Source of the DNA: Novosphingobium beihaiense
GTDB taxonomy: Bacteria; Pseudomonadota; Alphaproteobacteria; Sphingomonadales; Sphingomonadaceae
Assembly: GCF_022832375.1 (NCBI RefSeq)
Contig: NZ_JALHLG010000007.1
Location: 124,001 to 188,000 of the forward strand
Direction of reading: 5' to 3'
Length of the DNA stretch: 64,000 nucleotides
A program made the position numbers and the translations under genes. Shown here piece after piece: positions 50,174 through 57,879 of the stretch. The notes beneath the pieces were generated by a model, which saw nothing but the letters and a program-made list of their open reading frames with translations, had not been told where the DNA came from and searched no databases. The first letter of the stretch is position 1. Every line of letters begins with the position of its first letter.

Positions 50174-51310
50174 TTACGCGTTGTAGAAGGCGCGCAGAAC
50201 TTTGGCATAGCGCTGGACATCCTCCATCTTGCCAGTGCTGACCCGCGACCATTGTTTCCATTTTCCATAAGCCGGGCGGATATCGACTCTGGCCTCGGCC
50301 ATGGCCTTGAACAGCGCATCCGCATCGGGAACTTTCACGTAGACGAAGTTCGTGTCCGACGGCAGCGCGGTGAGGCCGCAGCTCTTCACCGCGTCCATGA
50401 TCGCCTCGCGCGCTTCCAGAACGTGGGTCTTGGAATACTTGAGGAAGGCCTTGTCGTTGTAAGACGCGATGCCCGCCGCCAGCCCGGCGGTGTTGCCGCC
50501 AAAGCTCATCAGGTATCCGCGCAGCGTCTCGGCGAGACCCGGCGACGTGAGGGCATAGCCCAGACGCAGCCCGGCCATGCCGTAGATCTTGGAGAAAGTG
50601 CGGGTGATGATGAGATTCTCGCGCTCGCCCAGCAGGTCCACCATCGAGGTATATTCCGGCCTCGCGGTCAGCTCCATATAGGCTTCGTCGATCAGCACCG
50701 GGATCTTGGGATCGACCGCGCGGATGAAGGCGCGCAGCGCGTCGCCGTCGAGCGACATGGCGGTGGGGTTGTTGGGGTTGCAGATGTGGATCAGCCCCAC
50801 GTCCGGGCCGATGGCGGCTTTCATCGCGGCCAGATCCACGCCCATGTCGGCACCCAGCGGCACGCGCTTGACCTTGGTTCCCTTGCGGGCGGCGTATTTG
50901 ACGGTGGTGTCCCAGAACAGGTCCGGGCACAGGATCGCCTTGCCTTCGGGCAGGGCCATGGCGGCGCAGATGAGCACTTCGGTCGAGCCCGAACTCAGCA
51001 CCACGTTCTCGGCGCCCATGGCATGGCGTTCGGCAATGAGGTCGACCATTTTCCTGAGGCCGCGATCTGCGTAGAACGCGCCCATCGGGGCGCTGCGGGC
51101 GATGGCCTGAAGCGCGGACGGGGCCGGGCCGAACGGGTTCTCGTTGCGGCTGAGCTGGGCGATCCCGGCGGGGGGGCCGAACACGTCGGCGGCTTCGGGA
51201 CCGTATTCGGGCTCGGCTGCGAGCGCTGTGCGCGGCGTTCCGGCCAGCGTCAGGGCGCCGCCTGCACCGGCTCCGGCCAGCATGAGGCGGCGGGAGATTG
51301 CGATGGTCAT
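50174..51310 (-). CDS. PLP-dependent aminotransferase with Tat signal peptide
   Basis: A HisC-like class I/II aminotransferase of 378 residues that appears to be exported. The N-terminus, MTIAISRRLMLAGAGAGG, carries the twin-arginine SRRLM motif, a hydrophobic core and an AxA-type cleavage site near TALAA. The catalytic part shows LSRNENPFGPAPSALQAIAR, HICNPNNPTAMSLDGDALRA, VLIDEAYMELTARPEY and the Schiff-base Lys in TRTFSKIYGMAGLRLGYA. Tat export fits a PLP enzyme, which folds with cofactor in the cytoplasm. It lies between a TauE-like exporter and a TonB receptor. The substrate is unknown; the name histidinol-phosphate aminotransferase would be misleading, since a second, unexported HisC is encoded at 24694-25818. 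Confidence 0.9.
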   Translation of the reverse strand: MTIAISRRLMLAGAGAGGALTLAGTPRTALAAEPEYGPEAADVFGPPAGIAQLSRNENPFGPAPSALQAIARSAPMGAFYADRGLRKMVDLIAERHAMGAENVVLSSGSTEVLICAAMALPEGKAILCPDLFWDTTVKYAARKGTKVKRVPLGADMGVDLAAMKAAIGPDVGLIHICNPNNPTAMSLDGDALRAFIRAVDPKIPVLIDEAYMELTARPEYTSMVDLLGERENLIITRTFSKIYGMAGLRLGYALTSPGLAETLRGYLMSFGGNTAGLAAGIASYNDKAFLKYSKTHVLEAREAIMDAVKSCGLTALPSDTNFVYVKVPDADALFKAMAEARVDIRPAYGKWKQWSRVSTGKMEDVQRYAKVLRAFYNA

Positions 51311-51336
51311 TGCGCGCTTCCTTTCCTTGTGGGGGC

Positions 51337-52164
51337 TCAGGCGAGGCCGTGGCGGACCATCATGGCCGCCACGAAGAGAAGATAGAGGCCGAAGATCGGG
51401 CTCAGCACACCGGCGGGCAGCTTGTGCGCCGTCGCCGCGCCGATGGGGGCGGTGATGATCGACGTGCTGACGATGGCTGCAGCGGCAATCACATTGACAT
51501 AACCGATGGAGCCGAGCGGCAGGTCGGGCGCGGAAAGGCCGATCGCCATGAAGCCCAGCGTGCCGGGCACGGCGATGATGAAACCCACGCCCGAGGCCGT
51601 GGCGATCGAGCGGTGGATGGTCCGCCCGCACAGGGTCATGACGATGATGGCGATGGTGCCGCCGCCAATGCCCAGCAGCGAGGAGAAGGCGCCGAGCCCG
51701 CCCGCGATTCCCGCGCGGACGGCGCCGCCGGGCACATCGTCGCGCAGGCGCTTGTCGCGCAGCACCGGAAACAGGAAGTGCAGCGCCATCAGCGCCACGC
51801 CCACGCCGAAGATCAGCGCCAGCACATTGCCGCTGGCCCGCGCGGCGAGCAGCACGCCCGCGCCGACGCCGAGCACGATCCACGGCGCCCAGGCCTTGAG
51901 CAGCGTAAAATCGACCGCATCGCGCCGGGCATGGGCCTGCACCGAACGCAGCGAAGTGATCACGATCGTCGCCAGCGAGGTGCCGATGGCGACATGGGCG
52001 ATGCTTTCGGCGCTTCCGCCCAGCAGTGGCAGCATGATGAACAGCACGGGCACGACGATAAAACCGCCGCCGATCCCGAACAGCCCGGCCGCGAAGCCCG
52101 AAACCAGCCCGGCCAGCAGCATCAGCGCGACGGGAATGCCCCAGGTTGCCAGCAGTTCGGTCAT
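51337..52164 (-). CDS. TauE/SafE-family sulfite/organosulfur exporter-like protein
   Basis: A polytopic membrane protein of 275 residues from ATG 52164 (MTELLATWGIPVALMLLAGL). The duplicated signature, GFAAGLFGIGGGFIVVPVLF and GAFSSLLGIGGGTIAIIVMT, is that of the TauE/SafE (DUF81) family, some members of which export sulfite or sulfoacetate after organosulfonate breakdown. About eight membrane helices are visible. The gene sits 26 bases upstream of the Tat-exported aminotransferase and 57 bases downstream of the STN receptor on the same strand. Function in sulfur export is inferred from the family; the family is broad. Confidence 0.88.
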   Translation of the reverse strand: MTELLATWGIPVALMLLAGLVSGFAAGLFGIGGGFIVVPVLFIMLPLLGGSAESIAHVAIGTSLATIVITSLRSVQAHARRDAVDFTLLKAWAPWIVLGVGAGVLLAARASGNVLALIFGVGVALMALHFLFPVLRDKRLRDDVPGGAVRAGIAGGLGAFSSLLGIGGGTIAIIVMTLCGRTIHRSIATASGVGFIIAVPGTLGFMAIGLSAPDLPLGSIGYVNVIAAAAIVSTSIITAPIGAATAHKLPAGVLSPIFGLYLLFVAAMMVRHGLA

Positions 52165-52221
52165 GCGCGGGGCCTCCGGGTGGCGGCAGTCACACAATGG
52201 CGTGGAGAGTCGGGCATCGGT

Positions 52222-54822
52222 TCAGAATTCCCCCGTGAAAGTGATCTGGACGCTGCGCGGGGACAGGGGGCGGAAATAGGCCTCGCCCGAAACCGCAGGC
52301 AGGATGAAGGACAGCGTGTCCTTGTCGAAAAGATTGGCGACGTTGATGCGCATGCGCGCGTTGCGCAGCGGGCCCAGCGCGGCGTCGCGGCCCAGCTCGG
52401 CATAGGCATCGACGATCCACTGGCCGCCCAGCGGCTGGGTATTGGCATAGTCGGCATAGCGCTTCGACGTGTACTTGGCCGTTACGCTGGCGAGCGCCCA
52501 GGGGGCCGGTTCCACCGTCACCGTCTCGGATACGATCCAGCGGGCGCTGTCGGGAATGCGGTTGCCCCGGATCGGGGTGCCGTCCGGCAGGTCGTTGCGG
52601 AACGTGGCATTGCTATAGGTAAGGTTGGTGGTGAAATAGACTGCGTCCGCGAAGAGCGCGGGCTTGACCGAGGCCGAGGCCTCCAGCCCGTGCGCCTCCA
52701 CCGCGCCGACGTTGCGGAAATAGGTCTCGGTGGCGCCTGCGCTGCCGGGAACCGGGCCGCCCACCGGGCTGATCAGGTTGGCAAAGCGCGTGTGATAGAG
52801 CGTCGCCATGGCAAAGAAGCGGGGCTGGTTGGTGCGCAGGCCCAGTTCCATGTTGCGCGCGCGCTCGGGGCTGGGATCGGGCGCGAAAGCGGGCGAGGCG
52901 GCAAAGGCCATGGAGGCCACGGCGTCCATGGCCTTGGGCAGGGCCATCGTCTCGGCATAGGAAGCGAAGAGCTGGGTGCGGGCATCGGGCAGGCGGTAGA
53001 GCACTCCGGCGCTGGGTTCGAACCCGTCGAAGTAATGGGCCTTGCCGCTGGCGGGGCCCCAGCCGGGCGTGCCGTCCGCATGGGCATAGTCCTCGAAATC
53101 GCGGTAGCCGTGGAGCTGATAGCGGATATCGAGCCCCTTGAAGCCCAGTTCCACGGTCAGCGGGCCCTGGCCCGGCGTCCAGCGATCGCGCGCCCAGAAC
53201 TGCAGGACTTCGCGGCGCGAGCGGTAATCGCGGCGGTAATAGACCGTCTCGCCCGCCAGCACGGTGCCGTCCGGCGCGCCGCCCGCCTTGTTCAGCCGGT
53301 ACTGGCGGCGGCGGTAGCGGTCGCCCTCGATCCACAGACCGGCGTCGAAAGCATGGTCCGCAAGCCGGGCTTCGCCGCGAAAGACCGCGCCCTGCCGGTG
53401 GCCGTCTATGCCCGAATACCCCCATTGCAGCCCGCGCGGGGCATGAACGGGCAGCCCGGCGGCGGCTTCGCGTTCGTAGTAGAGCAGGGAATTATCATAA
53501 GTATCCGGCGAAACACCGAAGCCGTGCTTGTCCTCGCGGTAGAGCGTGGCTTCAACGAAGGCGGAAGTGTCACCCGCCAGATGGAGCGTTACGCCGTAGA
53601 GCTTGTCGTTCCGGGCATTGATCGCGTTGCCATAGTAATAGGCATAGTCCGCGTTGGAATAGCGCACGCCGGGCGTGGTTTCCGGCAGATCGGGGATGAG
53701 GCTCGTATAGCCCCGCTCGCGCCCCGTCTTGCCGTTGAGGTCGGGCGTGGCGGAATCGTACTGCTCGCGCGTCAGGAACGGGGAGTCGAAGTCGAAGAAG
53801 TGGTTCGCCACGAACTTGAAGCGCAGCCACGAATGCGGCGTCAGGTCCGCGACAAGCTGGGCTTCCCAGTGCTTGCGGTCGATCGTGCCTGCCCCGCGCC
53901 ACAGATCGCTGCGCAGCCGGGTGTGGCTGACATAGCCGCGCAAAGGCCCCACTTGCCCGCTGTTCACCCGCACGAACGTGCGGCGCAGTGCGTCCGACCC
54001 GAAGGACTGCGCCGCAAGCAGACCGAAATCGCGGCCGGGCTCTATGGACCGGTACGCGACAATCGGCCCGAGCGAGGAATAGCTGGGCAAGCCGACATCG
54101 CCCGCCCCGGTCGAGGCTTCGACGGCGGCGAGGTTTTCATTGTCGACATAGCGGAACACCGGGCTGCCGCCGAAGGCATCGGAGCGGCCGAGCGGAATGC
54201 CGTCCACCACGAAGCCGATCTGATCGAGATTGAAGGCACGCGTCTGCACGCTGTTGCCGAATTCGTAGAGGCCGAGCGGGCCATCGGTCTGCACATTGAA
54301 GCCGGGCAGGTATTCCAGCATCTTGAGCCCGGAAATGCCCGGCGGGGCCGAAAGCAGCGCCTTGCGGGTGACGCTGGCGGTCTGGCCCACATGCCCGGTG
54401 CCGATGGCTTCGGCGGCCTGAGACAACCGCCGCCCCGTCACCATGATCGGGCCCTGCGCGTCGGGATCGGTGGGGGTGGCTCCGGTATCGTTTGCCACCT
54501 GGAGTGCGGTGAGGCGCAGCACCACGACATCGCCGCGCATGCTGGCGATCGTTAGCGGAGTGCCCGCGATCAGGCTTTCCAGCGCGCGGCGCGCGGCCAT
54601 GCGGCCCTTGACCGGATTCGCACGCAGCCCTTTCACATCGCCGTAGGGAAACAGGATGCGCATGTCCGATTGTTCGGAGAAGCGGTTCAGCGCTGCTTGC
54701 ATCGCCTGGGCCTCGATCTCGAAATCATGAACCTGCGCCTGATGGGCGGCGTCGGGTACTTCGGCCATCGCCGGTGGCGCCAGCAGCAGGAGAAGGAGCA
54801 GCACATGTCCTAACTTCTGCAA
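52222..54822 (-). CDS. TonB-dependent transducer receptor with STN domain
   Basis: An outer-membrane receptor that can signal to an anti-sigma factor. I prefer the TTG at 54822, because GGAG lies upstream and it yields a clean signal peptide (QKLGHVLLLLLLLAPPAMA); the frame is open to 54942, with ATG alternatives at 54912 and 54933. An STN domain follows, HDFEIEAQAMQAALNRFSEQ and LESLIAGTPLTIASMRGDVV, then IMVTGRRLSQAAEAIG, the plug (SGLKMLEYLPGFNVQ, GRSDAFGGSPVFRY) and a beta-barrel ending in an aromatic (SVQITFTGEF). The length is 866 residues. The plug and barrel are paralogous to 47700-50066, so the STN module was added or lost after duplication. The divergent ECF sigma/FecR pair at 55043-56582 is the likely partner. 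Confidence 0.9.
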   Translation of the reverse strand: MQKLGHVLLLLLLLAPPAMAEVPDAAHQAQVHDFEIEAQAMQAALNRFSEQSDMRILFPYGDVKGLRANPVKGRMAARRALESLIAGTPLTIASMRGDVVVLRLTALQVANDTGATPTDPDAQGPIMVTGRRLSQAAEAIGTGHVGQTASVTRKALLSAPPGISGLKMLEYLPGFNVQTDGPLGLYEFGNSVQTRAFNLDQIGFVVDGIPLGRSDAFGGSPVFRYVDNENLAAVEASTGAGDVGLPSYSSLGPIVAYRSIEPGRDFGLLAAQSFGSDALRRTFVRVNSGQVGPLRGYVSHTRLRSDLWRGAGTIDRKHWEAQLVADLTPHSWLRFKFVANHFFDFDSPFLTREQYDSATPDLNGKTGRERGYTSLIPDLPETTPGVRYSNADYAYYYGNAINARNDKLYGVTLHLAGDTSAFVEATLYREDKHGFGVSPDTYDNSLLYYEREAAAGLPVHAPRGLQWGYSGIDGHRQGAVFRGEARLADHAFDAGLWIEGDRYRRRQYRLNKAGGAPDGTVLAGETVYYRRDYRSRREVLQFWARDRWTPGQGPLTVELGFKGLDIRYQLHGYRDFEDYAHADGTPGWGPASGKAHYFDGFEPSAGVLYRLPDARTQLFASYAETMALPKAMDAVASMAFAASPAFAPDPSPERARNMELGLRTNQPRFFAMATLYHTRFANLISPVGGPVPGSAGATETYFRNVGAVEAHGLEASASVKPALFADAVYFTTNLTYSNATFRNDLPDGTPIRGNRIPDSARWIVSETVTVEPAPWALASVTAKYTSKRYADYANTQPLGGQWIVDAYAELGRDAALGPLRNARMRINVANLFDKDTLSFILPAVSGEAYFRPLSPRSVQITFTGEF

Positions 54823-55042
54823 CCGGCATCTCCGCAGGGGCCGTGTTCCCTTGCTCACCCTCAACGAAGCGAGAAAAGAAGTCCGCCATGCGTGCCTGAA
54901 TTTTTTTTGCATTGCAGCGACCGGGAAGGGCATGCCCCCCACTATGTGTCATTTTTTCTGGACAGGCGAGCGGTGACGTGATGGATTGCCCGCAATAAAA
55001 ACGTCACGGAGGGGCAGGGCACATCGAACGGGGGGTACGCAT

Positions 55043-55669
55043 TTGGATGAAATCCGCGCCAAGCTGGACTGGTTTGAGGCAGTCATACTGCCGCATCAGG
55101 CCGCGCTGCGCGCCCGTTTGGGGCGTATTCTCCGCTCCAGCCAGGACTTGGACGATACCGTTTCGGAAGTGCTGGCCCGGGCCTGGTCGACAGCGGACTG
55201 GGAGCGGGTGGATCACGGCCGCGCCTATCTGTTCCATATTGCCCGCAACCTGATCATAGACGAGGCACGGCGCGATAAAATCGTGTCTTTCGAACAGATT
55301 GCGGATCTGGAATTGCTGCAGTCGCACACCACTCTGGAGGCGCAATTGCATGCGCGTTCGGAACTGCGCTGGCTGCAGGATTTCCTCCCGCAACTGCCGC
55401 GCCAGTGCCGCCGCGTGTTTCACATGCGGCGCGTGCAGGAAAAATCGATGCGGGCCATAGCGGAAGAGCTTTCGCTGTCCGTTTCTACCGTAGAGAAACA
55501 TTTGGCCAAAGCCGTTCTCCTGATTATGCGGGCGCGGTGGGAACGCGAGGAATCCGTCCTTGAGCCAAGAACAGCCGGAACGGCAGATGCCAGAGCAACA
55601 GATGTCAAAACAACGGACACAAGCGGACATCGAAGCGAAAGCTGCGAATCTCGCTGTTCGCCTTCCTGA
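55043..55669 (+). CDS. ECF sigma factor of the receptor locus
   Basis: A group 4 sigma factor, 208 residues from TTG 55043 (LDEIRAKLDWFEAVILPHQA), with GGGGGG upstream; an ATG at 54986 would add 19 residues without domain content. Region 2 carries LRSSQDLDDTVSEVLARAWS and YLFHIARNLIIDEARRDKI; region 4 carries LPRQCRRVFHMRRVQEKSMR and AIAEELSLSVSTVEKHLAKA, a sigma-70 HTH. The C-terminus extends about 35 residues past region 4 and overlaps the FecR gene by up to 110 bases. It is divergent from the STN receptor and probably activates it on substrate binding. The region between (54823-55042) should contain both promoters. Confidence 0.9.
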   Translation: MDEIRAKLDWFEAVILPHQAALRARLGRILRSSQDLDDTVSEVLARAWSTADWERVDHGRAYLFHIARNLIIDEARRDKIVSFEQIADLELLQSHTTLEAQLHARSELRWLQDFLPQLPRQCRRVFHMRRVQEKSMRAIAEELSLSVSTVEKHLAKAVLLIMRARWEREESVLEPRTAGTADARATDVKTTDTSGHRSESCESRCSPS

Positions 55670-56582
55670 CGCGGGCGAGGCCGAACGCGCCGAAATCATG
55701 GCGTGGGTGGCGCAGGCTCCGGCGCACGCCGTTGCTTTTGCGCGCGCGGAAAGCGCATGGAAGGATTCCGAGCGGCTGAAGGCGCTGGGCTTCGATCTGC
55801 CTGAGGACGACGACGAGCCGGACGAAGTGATCGTGCCGGTGGAGACGGCCCGGGGCGTTTCGCGCCGGGGCGTGATCCTGTCCGGCGTAGCGGCTCTGGC
55901 GCTGGCGGGGCTGGTGCCGGTCACGCGCATGCTGAGCCCGGATGGGGAGAGCTTTTCCACCCAGCGCGGCGAAGTGCGCGAAGTGCGGCTGGCGGACGGC
56001 AGCACCCTGCATATCAACACCGATTCGGAAGTGCGGGTCGCTTATAGCGAGAACCGCCGCCTGCTGCGGCTGGTGCGGGGCGAGGCTTCGTTCGACGTCG
56101 CGCATGACAAGGCGCGGCCGTTCGATGTCGAGGCCGGGGATACGGTGACGCGCGCGGTCGGCACGCAGTTCACGATCCGCCGCCATCGGGACGACGTTGA
56201 GCTGACCGTGACCGAAGGGATCGTGTCGGTGAGCGACGGCACCGGGCAGGAAGCCCGCGTCGCGGCGGGCCATGGCGCGCGGATCAGACCGGGCGCGATT
56301 GCGGCCTCAGCGCTGGACAGCCGGACGATTGCCCGGCGCACCGCCTGGCAGGGCCGCATGCTGGAATTCGACGGGCTGACGATCGGTGAGGCGGTGGCCG
56401 AGTTCAACCGCTACCGCGCTGCCCCCATCGTGGTCGCTGACCCGAAGATCGCCTCGCTGCGCGTGGGCGGGCGGTTTGGCCTGTCGGAATCGGACAAGTT
56501 CCTGGAGGCGCTTCAGTCCGGTTTCGGTCTGGACGTTTCCCCGGGCGCCGATGGCTCCGTGAAGATTACCTCAGGCCGCTGA
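55560..56582 (+). CDS. FecR-family anti-sigma factor of the receptor locus
   Basis: A membrane-anchored anti-sigma factor. The frame is open from TTG 55560, with ATGs at 55587 and 55605 as other starts; none has a strong ribosome-binding site, so translation may be coupled to the sigma gene it overlaps. The N-terminus (ANLAVRLPDAGEAERAEIMA; WVAQAPAHAVAFARAESAWK) is the DUF4880 sigma-binding part, one membrane helix follows (VSRRGVILSGVAALALAGLV), and the periplasmic FecR domain shows STQRGEVREVRLADGSTLHI and GEASFDVAHDKARPFDVEAG. A C-terminal STN-like tail (VAEFNRYRAAPIVVADPKIA) contacts the receptor. The product is about 325-340 residues. The 3' end overlaps the convergent tesB gene by 12 bases. 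Confidence 0.9.
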   Translation: MSQEQPERQMPEQQMSKQRTQADIEAKAANLAVRLPDAGEAERAEIMAWVAQAPAHAVAFARAESAWKDSERLKALGFDLPEDDDEPDEVIVPVETARGVSRRGVILSGVAALALAGLVPVTRMLSPDGESFSTQRGEVREVRLADGSTLHINTDSEVRVAYSENRRLLRLVRGEASFDVAHDKARPFDVEAGDTVTRAVGTQFTIRRHRDDVELTVTEGIVSVSDGTGQEARVAAGHGARIRPGAIAASALDSRTIARRTAWQGRMLEFDGLTIGEAVAEFNRYRAAPIVVADPKIASLRVGGRFGLSESDKFLEALQSGFGLDVSPGADGSVKITSGR

Positions 56583-57458
56583 GGCGCCCTTTTCGGCTCC
56601 CACGAAACGGCACAGCCCTTCCTGCGCCACGCTGGCCACCAGCGTGCCAGCGCGGTCGAAAATCGATCCGCGCGCGAAGCCGCGGGCATGGCCGGACCAG
56701 GGGCTGTCCATGAAATAGAGCAGCCAGTCATCGACCGGCGGCGCGGCGTGGAACCACACCGCATGATCCAGACTGGCGACTTGCAGTTTCGGCGAAAAGA
56801 AACTGACCGGATGCGGCAGGACGGCCGTGGTCACGAGCGCGAAGTCGCTGGCATAGGCCAGCACCACGCGCGCCATCGTTTCGTCCGCCTGCATCGGGCG
56901 GGCAAGGCGGAACCACAGGAACTGGCTGGGCGTGCCCGATCCGTCAGCCCCCGAGGGTGAGGGCGGCCCGGGGCGCACTTCGAATGCGGCGAGGCGTTCC
57001 AGCATGGCGGGCGGCATCGGCTGGCCCGATGCTTCGAGCGCGCTGGCAAGATCGAGGCAGGCTTCGGGCGGCAGCACATCGGGCATCGTCGCGGCATGGG
57101 CGAAGCCCTGTTCCGTCCGGTGGAATGAGGCAGCAAGGTTCAGGATCGGCAACCCGCCCTGCATCGCCACCACGCGCCGGTTGGCAAAGCTGCCCCCGTC
57201 GAAATCGCGCAGCACGCGGTAGACGATCGGCCGCGTGGTATCGCCCGCGCGCAGGAAATAGGCGTGAAGCGAATGGGCCTGCTTGCCTTCGGCCATCGAG
57301 CGCGCAGCGGCGGCGAGCGCCTGTGCCACCACTTGCCCGCCGAACACGCGGCCCGGCCCTTCGGCGGACGGCGCGCCGCGATAGAGGTCGGTATCGAGTT
57401 CCTCGATCGTCAGCAGGCCGCGCAGTTCCTCGACCGCACTGGGGAGGGGATCAGTCAT
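56571..57458 (-). CDS. tesB: Acyl-CoA thioesterase II (TesB)
   Basis: TesB hydrolyses acyl-CoA thioesters to free fatty acids and CoA. The 295-residue double hot-dog protein, from ATG 57458 (MTDPLPSAVEELRGLLTIEE), shows GRVFGGQVVAQALAAAARSM and HSLHAYFLRAGDTTRPIVYR in the first fold, and ASLDHAVWFHAAPPVDDWLL with YFMDSPWSGHARGFARGSIF in the second. Its start overlaps the end of the MerR gene by eight bases, and it is the last gene of a fadL-fadD-merR-tesB operon. A longer open frame to 57635 reads through merR and is an artefact. It fits fatty-acid import and degradation. Confidence 0.92.
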   Translation of the reverse strand: MTDPLPSAVEELRGLLTIEELDTDLYRGAPSAEGPGRVFGGQVVAQALAAAARSMAEGKQAHSLHAYFLRAGDTTRPIVYRVLRDFDGGSFANRRVVAMQGGLPILNLAASFHRTEQGFAHAATMPDVLPPEACLDLASALEASGQPMPPAMLERLAAFEVRPGPPSPSGADGSGTPSQFLWFRLARPMQADETMARVVLAYASDFALVTTAVLPHPVSFFSPKLQVASLDHAVWFHAAPPVDDWLLYFMDSPWSGHARGFARGSIFDRAGTLVASVAQEGLCRFVGAEKGASAA

Positions 57459-57879
57459 GCGCTTCGCTCCCCATGCCGTGCGGGCCCTGCAGCCAGTCGC
57501 GGGCCTGCTGTTCGATGGAGAGCAATTCGCCCAGCGTCTGTTCGATCGCGCGCTTCTGCTTGCGCAACTCGCCGACGCGCTCGCCGACTTTGCCGATGAG
57601 CTGGCGCACCTGCTCGACATGTTCGGGATCGACATCGTAGAGATCGAGGAATTCCTTGATCTCGCGCAGGGTGAAGCCCAGCCGCTTGCCGCGCAGGATC
57701 AGCTGCATCCGGCCGATCTCGCGCCGCGAATAGATGCGCGTGGTGCCTGCCCGCTGCGGCGCGATCAGGCCCTTGTCTTCATAGAAGCGCAGTGTGCGCA
57801 TGGTTACGTCCAGCAGGCTGGCCGCTTCCTGGATGCCCAGCATCTCGGGGTGACCCGGAAGAGCGCCGTTACTGCTCAT
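57451..57879 (-). CDS. MerR-family regulator in a fatty-acid operon
   Basis: A 142-residue MerR-type regulator. The N-terminal winged HTH reads LGIQEAASLLDVTMRTLRFY and EDKGLIAPQRAGTTRIYSRR, with the effector/dimer coiled coil HVEQVRQLIGKVGERVGELR following. It has no cysteines for metal binding, so a metal sensor is unlikely. It overlaps fadD by four bases and tesB by eight, placing it in a single transcript with fadL and fadD. MerR regulators related to LiuR control acyl-CoA catabolism in proteobacteria, so I infer regulation of this operon and probably of the divergent thiolase operon. The effector is not known. Confidence 0.87.
   Translation of the reverse strand: MSSNGALPGHPEMLGIQEAASLLDVTMRTLRFYEDKGLIAPQRAGTTRIYSRREIGRMQLILRGKRLGFTLREIKEFLDLYDVDPEHVEQVRQLIGKVGERVGELRKQKRAIEQTLGELLSIEQQARDWLQGPHGMGSEAHD

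Noticed and set aside
51298..54555. 1,085-codon open frame on the plus strand
   Set aside because: It runs antisense across the TauE-like gene and the STN receptor; composition is Arg/Gly/His-rich without any domain.
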